In this document: positions 1 through 8,970 of the stretch, one piece after another
How positions within the stretch are numbered: position 1 is the stretch's first letter
How the letters are laid out: each line of letters opens with the position of its first letter
Assembly: GCA_964412785.1 (NCBI GenBank)
Contig: CAYPQD010000003.1
Coordinates: 1-64,000 of the forward strand
Direction of reading: 5' to 3'
Length of the DNA stretch: 64,000 bases
Origin: UBA5336 sp964412785
GTDB taxonomy: Bacteria; Pseudomonadota; Alphaproteobacteria; Caulobacterales; Hyphomonadaceae
Notes under the pieces: model-generated
Told to the model about the DNA's origin: nothing
The model's input: only the letters and a program-made list of their open reading frames with translations
Database searches by the model: none
Position numbers and translations under genes: made by a program

Positions 1-1339
1 CGTCGATCGCGGCGGCGATACGCGAGCGCCCATCAGCCATCGCCCAGTGGCGCGCAATGTTCTCGATGATCACGATGGCGTCGTCCACCAGGATGCCGAT
101 CGAGAAGATCAGGGCGAACAGCGACACCCGGTTGATCGTGTAGCCCATGACCATGGAGGCGAAGAGGGTGAGCAGGATGGTTGTCGGAATGACGACCAGG
201 GTCACGAGGGCCTCGCGCCAGCCGATGGAAAAGGCGATCAGGATGACAATCGACACGGTGGCCAGCCCGAGGTGGAACAGCAGCTCATTGGCCTTGTGGT
301 TGGCGGTCTCGCCATAGTCGCGGGTGATATCGACACGCACACCCTCCGGGATCAGCTCACCCTTAAGGTGGTCGAGGCGGTGCAGGATCGCTTCGGCGAC
401 GACGACGGCATTGGCGCCCGGCCGCTTGGCAAGGGCGAGGGTGACGGCCGGGGCAGCGGAGAATCCCTCGCCCGCCTCGCCGCGTTCGAGCGCCCAGACA
501 CGCGCCTCGGTTTCGGCGCCCGCGACCTCGACGGTTGCAACATCGGAGAGATAGACGGTTCGCCCGCCGGAACCGGGAAGTTCGAGGCGCTCCAGCTCGG
601 CAGAGGAATCGATGCGGTCACCGGCCTGCACGAGGACGGCGTCACCGCGCTGGCGGGCCGTGCCGACCGGCATGGCGTCGGCCGCCTGGGTGACGGTATC
701 GACCAGTGTCTGCAGCGGCACGCCATAGGCGGCGAGCGCGCGGATATCCGGTTCGACCCGCATTTCCAGCTCACGCCCGCCGACAATGGAGGTCAGGCCG
801 ACATCCCTGACCTTGATCAGTTCCTTCTGCAGCTCGTCGGCGAGCATGCGCAGGGAGGTGTCGGTCCAGACATCACCGGTCCAGGGCTCTGGCGACAGGG
901 TCAGGGTGACGATCGGCACGTCATTGATGCCGCGCCCGATCACCAGCGGCATCGGCACGCCGGGCGGAATTCGGTCGAGATTGGCGCGGATCTTCTCGTG
1001 CACCCGCAAGATCGCGTCGTCGGCATCGGTGCCGACCTCAAAGCGGGCGGTGACAAGGGCGCCATCATCGCGCGACTGGGAATAAACATGTTCCACTTCG
1101 GGGATCGCCATGACGATCTCTTCCAGTGGCTCGGTCACCTGCTCGACCACGTCGGGCGCGCGCAGGCCGGGCGCGGCGACGATCATGTCGACCATCGGCA
1201 CGGAGATCTGGGGCTCCTCTTCCCGGGGGATGGTGAGGAGGGCGATCAGGCCGACGGCGAGCGCTGCCAGGAGAAAGAGCGGCGTCAGCGGAGAGCGGAT
1301 CGTCGCGCGCGTGATGGCTCCTGAAAGATCAGCTTTCAC
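1..1339 (-). CDS. RND efflux pump permease (AcrB/HAE1 family), N-terminal part
   Basis: Inner-membrane proton-driven pump subunit; it runs off the left edge, so only about 446 of roughly 1,000 residues are present. A GTG start at 1339 gives MKADLSGAITRATIRSPLTP, then a first membrane helix. Periplasmic porter sequence follows, then the TM4 motif GILVDDAIVIIENI with the paired acidic residues (Asp419/Asp420) that match the proton-relay aspartates of AcrB. The start overlaps the end of the adaptor gene by 11 nt, so the two are translationally coupled. The substrate cannot be read from the sequence; the linked rhodanese and divergent sulfide oxidoreductase suggest sulfur or thiol stress (inference). 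Confidence 0.93.
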   Translation of the reverse strand, partial: MKADLSGAITRATIRSPLTPLFLLAALAVGLIALLTIPREEEPQISVPMVDMIVAAPGLRAPDVVEQVTEPLEEIVMAIPEVEHVYSQSRDDGALVTARFEVGTDADDAILRVHEKIRANLDRIPPGVPMPLVIGRGINDVPIVTLTLSPEPWTGDVWTDTSLRMLADELQKELIKVRDVGLTSIVGGRELEMRVEPDIRALAAYGVPLQTLVDTVTQAADAMPVGTARQRGDAVLVQAGDRIDSSAELERLELPGSGGRTVYLSDVATVEVAGAETEARVWALERGEAGEGFSAAPAVTLALAKRPGANAVVVAEAILHRLDHLKGELIPEGVRVDITRDYGETANHKANELLFHLGLATVSIVILIAFSIGWREALVTLVVIPTTILLTLFASMVMGYTINRVSLFALIFSIGILVDDAIVIIENIARHWAMADGRSRIAAAID

Positions 1340-2342
1340 CGGACATTCCTTCTGCAAGCGCAATGGTGTCACCGGGCCTCAGGCCCGAGAGCACTTCAAA
1401 TTCGCCCCCGATATCGCCCAGCGGCGCGGCGAGGGCGATCGGCGCGTCGACAAAGCGCTCGCCCACCTTCACGCGCACGAAGTCGACGCCGTAACGGGTC
1501 GAGACATATGCCGTCGGAATGCGGATGGCGCGCCGCTCGCCGACCGGGACGAGGACGTCGACCCGCTCGCCGACCAGTGCCTTCAGGCCGTTCTGGACGG
1601 TGGCATCGGCGATGACGGCGCCGTCGCGCAGTTCGGGATAGACCTTGACGATCGTGGCGGTTCGCATGTCGCCGCCGCGCTGGGGCAGGCGCAGGGTGAT
1701 AGTCTCACCCTCGGCGAGCTGGGCAGCGTGGCGCTCGGGAACCGACAGGCGAACGATGCCATTGAGCGTGGCGAAACTTGCGATCACCTCTCCGGGCGAG
1801 ACGATCGAGCCCTCCACCACGTTGACGGCGGTCGCGCGGGCATCGGCAGGTGCGCGGATCTGGCCCTCGTCGCGGCGAGCGCGCAGCGCGCGCTGTTCGG
1901 CCTCGGCGGAGGCCAGGTTGCGCTCCAGAACCTCCAATCCGGTGCGCTGCTCATCAAGCCGCGCCCGGGTGTAGAAGCCGCGCTCGAACAGCTGCTCTGC
2001 GCGCTCCACGTCCGACCGGCTCTGGCGAACCTGCGACTGCAGGGCCTCGATCCGCGAGCCGAGGGCGGCGATCCGTGGCCCGAGCGTCTCGTCGGTGACA
2101 ATGGCGATGACCTCGCCGGCCTCGACCACGCTGCCTTCGTCAAGGTCGAGCCTTGTGACGACGCCCTGCAGGCGCGATCGCGCCGTGGCCGTATCGCCGG
2201 CCTCGACACGCGCGACCACCGGGCGATAATCGACCACCACCTCTTCGCGCACTGTCAGGGTTTCCGCCGACGCGGGCAGGGCAAGGGTGAGCAGGGCAAC
2301 GATGCCGGCAAGCCGGACGACGAGCGGGCTAGTAGCGCCCAT
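1329..2342 (-). CDS. RND efflux periplasmic adaptor (HlyD/MFP family)
   Basis: Membrane-fusion subunit of 337 aa that links the downstream RND permease to an outer-membrane channel. The ATG at 2342 gives a clear signal peptide ending in LPASAE. A barrel-sandwich half-motif (RLQGVVTRLDLDEGSVVEAG), an alpha-helical hairpin rich in Glu, Arg and Leu (about residues 95-155), the second half-motif and a beta-barrel follow. Longer readings upstream of 2342 lie in the rhodanese gene and look non-coding. The start overlaps the rhodanese end by 14 nt and the end overlaps the permease start, giving a tight three-gene unit. No TolC-like gene is present in the window. Confidence 0.92.
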   Translation of the reverse strand: MGATSPLVVRLAGIVALLTLALPASAETLTVREEVVVDYRPVVARVEAGDTATARSRLQGVVTRLDLDEGSVVEAGEVIAIVTDETLGPRIAALGSRIEALQSQVRQSRSDVERAEQLFERGFYTRARLDEQRTGLEVLERNLASAEAEQRALRARRDEGQIRAPADARATAVNVVEGSIVSPGEVIASFATLNGIVRLSVPERHAAQLAEGETITLRLPQRGGDMRTATIVKVYPELRDGAVIADATVQNGLKALVGERVDVLVPVGERRAIRIPTAYVSTRYGVDFVRVKVGERFVDAPIALAAPLGDIGGEFEVLSGLRPGDTIALAEGMSGES

Positions 2343-2688
2343 GGTCGACGACCTCCCCGCTGGAGGGGTCGATCGAGACGACCGGCAGGCCCGCTTCCTT
2401 CCAGGCACCGATCCCGCCGGCAAGATGCGCCGCATCTGTTCCGGTCGCCTGCAGGAAGGCATCAAGCGCCTGGCGCGAGCGCTTGCCCGAGCCGCACTGG
2501 AAGACAACGCGCCGGCTTTCACCGGCGGGCATCGCCTTCGGCTCGAATGTGCTGAGCGGGTGCAGCAGAGCGCCGTGAATGCGCTGGTTGGCAAATTCCG
2601 CCGGCTCGCGGACGTCCACGAGGACGATCCGGCCCGCCCTGAGATCCTCAAAGACGGTGTTGGGGGTGAGATCGCGCGCATCGGCCAT
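2329..2688 (-). CDS. Single-domain rhodanese (sulfurtransferase)
   Basis: Small cytoplasmic rhodanese of 119 aa that moves sulfane sulfur. The active-site loop is CGSGKR, with persulfide-forming Cys65 and Arg70, and the upstream VDVREPAEF motif is typical of the family. The ATG at 2688 is chosen because an AGGA-type ribosome site lies just upstream and the frame before it reads as non-coding. It is first in a unit with the RND adaptor and permease and diverges from the sulfide:quinone oxidoreductase gene. In YgaP, a rhodanese is fused to a DUF2892 membrane domain; here the DUF2892 protein is a separate gene at 4189, so the locus looks like a split YgaP. Confidence 0.92.
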   Translation of the reverse strand: MADARDLTPNTVFEDLRAGRIVLVDVREPAEFANQRIHGALLHPLSTFEPKAMPAGESRRVVFQCGSGKRSRQALDAFLQATGTDAAHLAGGIGAWKEAGLPVVSIDPSSGEVVDHGRY

Positions 2689-2865
2689 GGGGTCTGGTCC
2701 TTTCCCTGTTCGCCACCACGCCGGGCTTGAGCCGGCGCAAGTTCCTGTCCGCATCACAGGATAGGATGGGTGCAGTCTCGTCCGTATGTGACAAATTGCG
2801 CATATGCGTATTTTCGCATCTTATGAAATACTCAACCACCGAAACGAGAGAGATGGGAGGGCGCC
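2689..2865. promoter_or_regulatory. Divergent promoter/operator between rhodanese-RND unit and SQR
   Basis: This 177-bp gap is visibly AT-richer than its surroundings near 2795-2835. It contains a 10-bp palindrome CGCATATGCG (2799-2808). A second, overlapping inverted repeat has arms ATGCG (2804-2808) and CGCAT (2815-2819) around TATTTT. Placement between two divergent sulfur genes is what is expected for the operator of an ArsR-type sulfide sensor (BigR/SqrR class). No such regulator is encoded in the window, so the factor is unknown. Confidence 0.45.
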
Positions 2866-4140
2866 ATGGCGCGCATCGTGATCCTGGGAGCCGGCCTCGG
2901 CGGCATTGTGGCAGCCTATGAAATCCGCAAGGCAGCCCGCCGGAAGGACGAGATCATTGTCATCAACGAGACCGACTTCTACCAGTTCGTGCCATCGAAC
3001 CCGTGGGTCCTCGTTGGCTGGCGCGACCGGGAGGACATCACCGTCGATATCCGCAAACCGCTCAAGAAGAAGGCGATCGACCTCATGGTTGGCAAGGCGG
3101 CCAAGGTCGATCCGGATGCCCGGTGCGTGCGCATGGCCGATGGCAGCGCAGTGGACTATGACTTTCTGGTCATCGCGACTGGCCCGGAACTCGCCTTTGA
3201 CGAGATCGAGGGACTAGGGCCCCATGGCGGGCACACCCAGTCGGTTTGCCATATCGACCATGCGCTGAAGGCAAACGAGGCCTTTGAGGCGTTCTGCAAG
3301 GCCCCCGGGCCGTTAATCGTTGGCGCCGTACAGGGCGCTTCCTGCTTCGGCCCGGCCTATGAGACCGCGATGATCATCGACACGGAACTGCGCAAGCGGA
3401 AGATCCGCGACAAGGTTCCGATCACCTTCGTCACCTCCGAGCCTTATGTCGGCCATCTCGGCCTTGACGGCGTCGGCGACACCAAGGGCCTGCTCGAGAG
3501 CGAAATGCGCGAGCGCCACATCAAGTGGATCACCAATGCGAGGGTCCAGCGCGTGACCGCAGGCGCCATGTTTGTGGAGGAGGTCGATGACAGCGGTGCG
3601 ACCCGGGAGCTGCACGAACTGCCAATGGCCTACTCCATGATGCTGCCGGCCTTCCGGGGCGTTGAGGCGGTGCGCGACATAGAGGGGCTGGCCAATCCGC
3701 GCGGCTTCATCCTGGTCGATGACCACCAGCGCAACCCGAAATGGCCCGAGATCTTCTCGATCGGGGTGTGCATCGCAATCCCGCCCGTTGGCGCGACGCC
3801 GGTTCCGGTCGGTGTACCGAAGACCGGCTTCATGATCGAGTCCATGGTGACCGCCACGGCGGAAAACCTGCGCGAAGTGCTCGACGGCAAGGCGCCGACC
3901 CACCAGGCGACCTGGAATGCCATCTGTATCGCCGATTTCGGAGATGGCGGCGTGGCCTTTATTGCTCAGCCGCAGATCCCGCCGCGCAATGTCAACTGGT
4001 CGGTTTCCGGCGGCTGGGTGCACACAGCGAAGATTGCGTTCGAGAAGTACTTTCTCCGCAAGATCCGGACAGGACGCTCTGAGACGCTCTACGAGAATCT
4101 CGCCCTCAATTTGCTCAAGACCCACAAGCTGAAAGCCTGA
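2866..4140 (+). CDS. Sulfide:quinone oxidoreductase-type flavoprotein
   Basis: FAD-dependent oxidoreductase of 424 aa predicted to oxidise sulfide at the membrane and pass electrons to quinone. An N-terminal Rossmann motif (ILGAGLGGIVAAYE) binds FAD. Three cysteines sit where SQR enzymes carry their redox-active residues: Cys128 (SVCHID), Cys160 (QGASCFGPAYE) and Cys354 (NAICIADFG). The C-terminus is amphipathic, as in membrane-bound SQRs. The ATG at 2866 follows a strong GGGAGGG site. The gene is divergent from the rhodanese/RND unit and is followed 48 nt later by a DUF2892 gene. The three-cysteine pattern argues for SQR rather than a flavocytochrome c or NADH dehydrogenase homologue. Confidence 0.88.
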   Translation: MARIVILGAGLGGIVAAYEIRKAARRKDEIIVINETDFYQFVPSNPWVLVGWRDREDITVDIRKPLKKKAIDLMVGKAAKVDPDARCVRMADGSAVDYDFLVIATGPELAFDEIEGLGPHGGHTQSVCHIDHALKANEAFEAFCKAPGPLIVGAVQGASCFGPAYETAMIIDTELRKRKIRDKVPITFVTSEPYVGHLGLDGVGDTKGLLESEMRERHIKWITNARVQRVTAGAMFVEEVDDSGATRELHELPMAYSMMLPAFRGVEAVRDIEGLANPRGFILVDDHQRNPKWPEIFSIGVCIAIPPVGATPVPVGVPKTGFMIESMVTATAENLREVLDGKAPTHQATWNAICIADFGDGGVAFIAQPQIPPRNVNWSVSGGWVHTAKIAFEKYFLRKIRTGRSETLYENLALNLLKTHKLKA

Positions 4141-4188
4141 GCGGCCCGTCGGGGCAACCCGGACCGCCCGTCAACAAGGACATCCATC

Positions 4189-4392
4189 ATGAATATCGAC
4201 CGTGCCGTCTTCGCCTTTGCCGGAGTGATCGTCCTGGCCAGCCTTGCGCTTGGCTACTGGATCTCTCCCTGGTTCTTCCTGCTGACCGCCTTTGCCGGCC
4301 TCAACATGTTCCAGGCCGCGTTCACCGGGTTCTGCCCGGCGGCGTTGATCTTCAAGGCGATCGGCCTGAAATCAGGCTCCGCCTTCCGCTGA
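4189..4392 (+). CDS. DUF2892 small inner-membrane protein
   Basis: A 67-aa protein with two hydrophobic helices, of the DUF2892 family found as the membrane domain of YgaP. It has the usual N-terminal MNIDRAV, a GYWISPWF turn between helices and the CPAALIFKAIG segment. A Cys lies near the start of that last helix. Homologues often accompany rhodanese and SQR genes and are thought to move thiocyanate or reactive sulfur, but their function is not settled. An AAGGA site precedes the ATG. It is probably co-transcribed with the SQR gene. Confidence 0.85.
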   Translation: MNIDRAVFAFAGVIVLASLALGYWISPWFFLLTAFAGLNMFQAAFTGFCPAALIFKAIGLKSGSAFR

Positions 4393-4627
4393 ATGCGGGC
4401 GCACACTCCCGTCCGATCGGGTTTACACGGGAGGCTCTATCGGGCGCTTTGACACGCCCTGTTTGCAGGCGCCCGCCGCCCCGTCCGACCAGGCCATGGG
4501 CAGCTGTCTCGCTTGACGCCTGCCGCGCCGCTCCCCACCTTTCGACCAACCGGGATCCATGCGGGGCTGCCTGATGAGGGGTTTCGCGGTCCCGTCGGAC
4601 CCTGTCTCGCGTAGAAGGAGCACGACC

Positions 4628-4876
4628 ATGAGCCACCAGAATGTCCCGGACGGGATCGACCTTTTCGAGGCGCAAAAGCTGGTCTATGTGCGCCCGATCA
4701 GCGCCGATGAGGTGCAGGCCATCCTGCCGGCAAATGCGCTTGAGATGATCGATGCCGTCGATGACCTCTTTGCCGTACACGATGCCCGCGGCAATCGTCT
4801 GGCCATCATTGAAGGCCGCGATGCAGCCTTCGAGGCGGCCCGCTCGCACGCGCTCCAGCCAGCCAGCCTGCATTAG
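4628..4876 (+). CDS. DUF1150 family protein
   Basis: A soluble 82-aa protein that I assign to DUF1150, a small alphaproteobacterial family of unknown function. Recognisable features are VYVRPISADE near the N-terminus and the end block LFAVHDARGNRLAIIEGRD. The ATG at 4628 is chosen over earlier in-frame starts because GAAGGAG lies just upstream. It converges on ptsN with only 14 nt between the stops. The 235 bp before it hold no gene and no convincing operator. Confidence 0.75.
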   Translation: MSHQNVPDGIDLFEAQKLVYVRPISADEVQAILPANALEMIDAVDDLFAVHDARGNRLAIIEGRDAAFEAARSHALQPASLH

Positions 4877-4890
4877 GCGACGGAACGGCC

Positions 4891-5364
4891 TCAGGCCGCG
4901 GACACGTTTTCCGAGGACTGACAGAGGATGGCCCGCACGCCATCCTCTGTTTCCGTCTGACGAAGCTGGTCACGGGTCGAGGGTTGGCGAAATGCGCGCG
5001 AGACCTGCGCGAGCGCCCGCAGATGGTCGGCGCCGGCGGAGTCTGGCGCAAGCAGCATGAAGATAAGGTCGCAGGGCCGGTCGTCGATAGAGTCGAAATC
5101 GACCCCGCTGCGAAGGCGAAGATAGCCGCCGACAGGACGTTTCAGTCCCTTGAGGCGCGCATGTGGTATGGCCACGCCCTCGCCGACGCCTGTGGAGCCG
5201 AGGTGTTCACGCTCCATCACGGCTTCAGTGATCGTGCGCGCATCCAGTGCGACAACGCCCGCCAGCGCAGACGCCAGCATGACGATCGCGGCCTTACGGC
5301 TGGTCGCCTCGCCAATTGGAAGCACGGCCCCCCCGTCAAGCAGGGTTGAAAGGTCTATCGCCAT
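4891..5364 (-). CDS. ptsN: Nitrogen-PTS EIIA component (PtsN)
   Basis: Cytoplasmic regulatory phospho-carrier of 157 aa, last in the PtsP-NPr-EIIA-Ntr relay, which tunes potassium, nitrogen and stress responses rather than sugar import. The phosphorylated His68 sits in the family motif GVAIPHARL. Length is normal for EIIA-Ntr. It lies 27 nt downstream of hpf and belongs to the conserved rpoN-hpf-ptsN group, which supports the N rather than the fructose branch. Confidence 0.95.
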   Translation of the reverse strand: MAIDLSTLLDGGAVLPIGEATSRKAAIVMLASALAGVVALDARTITEAVMEREHLGSTGVGEGVAIPHARLKGLKRPVGGYLRLRSGVDFDSIDDRPCDLIFMLLAPDSAGADHLRALAQVSRAFRQPSTRDQLRQTETEDGVRAILCQSSENVSAA

Positions 5365-5391
5365 GTCACTCTCGGAAGGCCTGTGCGTCTT

Positions 5392-5976
5392 TCAAGGTCT
5401 GGTCGGGTCTACCCAGCCAATGTGTCCGTCCGGACGGCGGTAAATCATATTCAGGCCGTCATGCCTAGCGTTACGGAACAGCAATGCGGGAGCATCGCCA
5501 AGTTCTAGCTGCATGACCGCTTCTGAAACCGTCATGGTTCTTACATGGCCGAAGGTTTCCGCAATGACAACAGGGTGCCCCTGATCGGCATCTTCGCCAT
5601 CGCCGGCCTCGTCGAGTTCCTCGCCCGGTTGCAGGACGAACGCTGCGGCCGGCTCGCTGGGCAGGGGCGATCGGTCCGGCCGGTGGTGGTCCTTCAGCCG
5701 GCGCTTGTAGCGGCGCACCCGCTTTTCGATCTTGTCGAGGGCCGCTTCCAGCGCTGAATAGGGATCATCGGTCTTGCCGACGGCCTGCAGGATGATTCCG
5801 GACGGCAGGTGAACGTTGAGATCAACTTCGGTGAGGTGGTTCTCACGGGTCACAGTCACATGAGCGTCACCGGTCCGCTCGAAATACTTCGAAACCGCCG
5901 CCTCAAGCCCCTCAGCGATACGCGCTTGCAGCGCCTGGCCCAGTTCCATGTTCTTCCCGGCGATCTTGATCTGCAC
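5392..5976 (-). CDS. hpf: Ribosome hibernation promoting factor, long form
   Basis: Protein of 194 aa that dimerises 70S ribosomes into inactive 100S particles under stress. The N-terminal S30AE/YfiA domain (residues 1-100) is followed by a charged linker and the C-terminal dimerisation domain ending DGLNMIYRRPDGHIGWVDP. That C-terminal domain marks the long HPF type used by most bacteria outside the gammaproteobacteria. It lies between rpoN and ptsN, as in many proteobacteria. Confidence 0.95.
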   Translation of the reverse strand: MQIKIAGKNMELGQALQARIAEGLEAAVSKYFERTGDAHVTVTRENHLTEVDLNVHLPSGIILQAVGKTDDPYSALEAALDKIEKRVRRYKRRLKDHHRPDRSPLPSEPAAAFVLQPGEELDEAGDGEDADQGHPVVIAETFGHVRTMTVSEAVMQLELGDAPALLFRNARHDGLNMIYRRPDGHIGWVDPTRP

Positions 5977-6059
5977 GTGTCACCTCTTCGTCTGTGTCCC
6001 CCCATCATACAAGGAAGTGGGAAAAAGGGCGAAGCGCTTCAACGGTTACGCGCAGTTTG

Positions 6060-7568
6060 TCATGCCGACTGACGCGTCATCCGTCGGCGCTGCACTGAGG
6101 ACGGGATGCCGAGGCTTTCGCGGTATTTCGCGACCGTGCGGCGGGCGATGTCGATGCCATATCCGGTCAGGATTTCGACGATCTGGTCATCAGACAACAC
6201 CGTCCCGGGCGCTTCCGCCTCAATCAGGCCCTTGATCCTGTGGCGCACGGCCTCGGCGGAATGGGCCTCGCCGCCGCCGGTCGCCGGGATTGCGGCGGAG
6301 AAGAAGTATTTCAGTTCGAACAAGCCTCGCGGGGTCGACATGTACTTGTTCGTCGTCACCCGGCTGACGGTCGACTCATGCATCTCGATTGCGTCGGCCA
6401 CCTGTTTCAGGTTGAGCGGACGCAGGTGCGCAATACCATTGGCAAAGAAGCCATCCTGCTGTCGGACGATCTCGCTGGCGACCTTCAGGATGGTCCGCGC
6501 CCGCTGGTCGAGGGACTTGATCAACCAGCTGGCGCTGGCCGCGCACTCGGAGATGAAATCCTTCTCCCGCTCGCGCAGTGGCAGCGCGGAAACTTCAGCG
6601 TAATACGCCCGGTCCATGAGGACGCGCGGCAGGGTCTCGCCGTTCAGCTCGACGGCGAACATGCCATTGGGCAATTCGCGTACGAAGACGTCAGGCAGAA
6701 TGGCCAGCGAAGCGTCGCCGGCAAACCCGGCGCCGGGGCGCGGTGTCAGGGTCTTCAGCTCTGCAATCATGTCGCGCACATCTTCGTGGTCGACACCGCA
6801 GACCGCGCTCAACCGTTTCACGTCATGGCGGGCGACGAGATCCAGATGGTCGAGAAGCGCCTGCATGGCCGGATCCAACCGGTCGCGTTCGGCCAGCTGC
6901 AGCGACAGGCACTCGCCGACGGAGCGGGCCATCACGCCGGTCGGCTCGAAAGCCTGGCAGAGCGAGAGCACCCGTTCCACATGGGCCAGGTCGGCGGACA
7001 GACTGTCGGCGACATCGGCAAGGCTGGCCCGGCAATATCCACCCTCGTCGGTCTCATCAATCAGGCGCGCGGCGATCAGCCGGTCGGCAGGTCCCAGATG
7101 AGCGAAAGTGAGCTGTTCAATCAGGTGGTCGCGCAGGGATACCGCGCGGGTCAGCGAGCCCTCGAAATCGCCAGCATCCTCGAAGCCGCTGCCCTTGCTG
7201 GCGCGTGACCAGTCCGTGGCAGCCGATGGCCCCGATGCGCTGCCCGGCTCGCCACCATCGGACCCGGTGCCGGCCTCGAAGACATCCTCGCGCGGGGCGT
7301 CGAGGTCCTTGCGGGCGGCATCATGGCCCGATGCCTCGTCGAGCGAGAGTTCGCCGCGCCCGCGCTCACCTGGTTCGGCATCGGGTGGGCCGTCGCCCGG
7401 CTCTTCACCCTCGGCGCGCTGCAGCAGCGGATTGCGCTCGATCTCGGTCTCGACGAATTCGGCGAGTTCGAGGTTTGACAATTGCAGCAGCTTGATCGCC
7501 TGCTGCAATTGCGGCGTCATCACCAGCGACTGGCTCTGGCGAAGGTCGAGACGCTGGCGCATGGACAT
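6060..7568 (-). CDS. rpoN: RNA polymerase sigma-54 factor
   Basis: Sigma-54 of 502 aa, directing RNA polymerase to -24/-12 promoters that need AAA+ activators. The Gln/Leu-rich activator-contact region I is at the N-terminus (LRQSQSLVMTPQLQQAIKLL). An acidic region II, the core-binding and HTH regions, and the RpoN box ARRTVAKYRE near the C-terminus follow. It begins 6 nt after the lptB stop, so the two are co-transcribed. Region II is long and rich in Asp, Glu and Gly (about residues 50-120), the variable part of the family. Confidence 0.97.
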   Translation of the reverse strand: MSMRQRLDLRQSQSLVMTPQLQQAIKLLQLSNLELAEFVETEIERNPLLQRAEGEEPGDGPPDAEPGERGRGELSLDEASGHDAARKDLDAPREDVFEAGTGSDGGEPGSASGPSAATDWSRASKGSGFEDAGDFEGSLTRAVSLRDHLIEQLTFAHLGPADRLIAARLIDETDEGGYCRASLADVADSLSADLAHVERVLSLCQAFEPTGVMARSVGECLSLQLAERDRLDPAMQALLDHLDLVARHDVKRLSAVCGVDHEDVRDMIAELKTLTPRPGAGFAGDASLAILPDVFVRELPNGMFAVELNGETLPRVLMDRAYYAEVSALPLREREKDFISECAASASWLIKSLDQRARTILKVASEIVRQQDGFFANGIAHLRPLNLKQVADAIEMHESTVSRVTTNKYMSTPRGLFELKYFFSAAIPATGGGEAHSAEAVRHRIKGLIEAEAPGTVLSDDQIVEILTGYGIDIARRTVAKYRESLGIPSSVQRRRMTRQSA

Positions 7569-7574
7569 CAGCGA

Positions 7575-8309
<735 letters not shown>

Positions 8310-8383
8310 GGTGTCAGTTCTTTCTATCAGCCCCCCGAATGTCGGGGGTTGTCACCCGTGCGCCCTGTCCTAGCCGTCCGTGC

Positions 8384-8398
8384 TTAAGATCGGCTTAG
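8384..8398. promoter_or_regulatory. CtrA-box-like motif upstream of lptB-rpoN
   Basis: TTAA (8384-8387), a 7-nt spacer, then TTAG (8395-8398), one base from the TTAA-N7-TTAA consensus of the cell-cycle regulator CtrA. It lies in the 105-bp gap between lptA and lptB. One such near-match can arise by chance, so this is a candidate only. Confidence 0.3.
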
Positions 8399-8414
8399 GA
8401 CCGGGCTTTCAAAT

Positions 8415-8970
8415 TCACGAACAGCCACCCTCGCCCGTGGCCGTCTCGTCGCCGCTCGGCAGGTACATGCGCACGCGCCCGTCACCGCCTTCCAGCTGGT
8501 AGAGGCCGTCCTCGATCTGGATTGTCAGCTTTTCGCCCGACGCCACATCCTCGCACCGGATCAGGACCACATTACCGGTGAGCACAATGGTTTCGTCGGC
8601 AGCGAGGTAGAGTCCCCGGTCGCCGCGCGCCTTCAGGTCGGGTGTCGTGTAGAAGACATCGCCGATCGCCGACATGGTCGTGATGTCGCCGAACCCGCCA
8701 CCTATGCCGCTGCCACGGTCAGGATCGCCAGACGCCTCATAATTCAGGATCACGCGATTGGCGCGCAGCCGCGCCTCGCCCTGCACGATATCGACGCTGC
8801 CGGTAAACACCACCTGGCGATCACGCTCGCGCACCTCGCTGCGGTCGGCATTGACCCGGATCGGGCCGCCGGCCTGGGAAATCTGCCCGACCGCCACCGG
8901 CGCGGTCGCCAGTCCCGCGACCAGGACCAGGGCGCCCAGGCACCATCGAATGCTAGCCGTTTTCGTCATC
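8415..8970 (-). CDS. lptA: LPS transport periplasmic protein LptA (OstA-like)
   Basis: Periplasmic bridge protein of about 184 aa that ferries LPS from LptC to the LptDE translocon. The ATG at 8970 is chosen because GGTGGAG lies just upstream and it gives a good signal peptide (TASIRWCLGALVLVAGLA); an ATG at 8999 is an alternative. The OstA repeat region carries VNADRSEVRERDRQVVFTG and the second-strand block VILNYEAS. The acidic C-terminus ends with a Cys (EGGCS). It overlaps the lptC 3' end by 18 nt. Confidence 0.9.

Noticed and set aside
47..1324. Long open frame on the plus strand opposite the RND permease
   Set aside because: Low-complexity Gly/Asp/Arg/His-rich translation with no domain; the minus strand encodes a clear RND protein over the same bases.
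4393..4627. Possible sigma-70 promoters (TTGACA at 4449 and TTGACG at 4513)
   Set aside because: Neither has a -10 element at suitable spacing; not distinguishable from chance.
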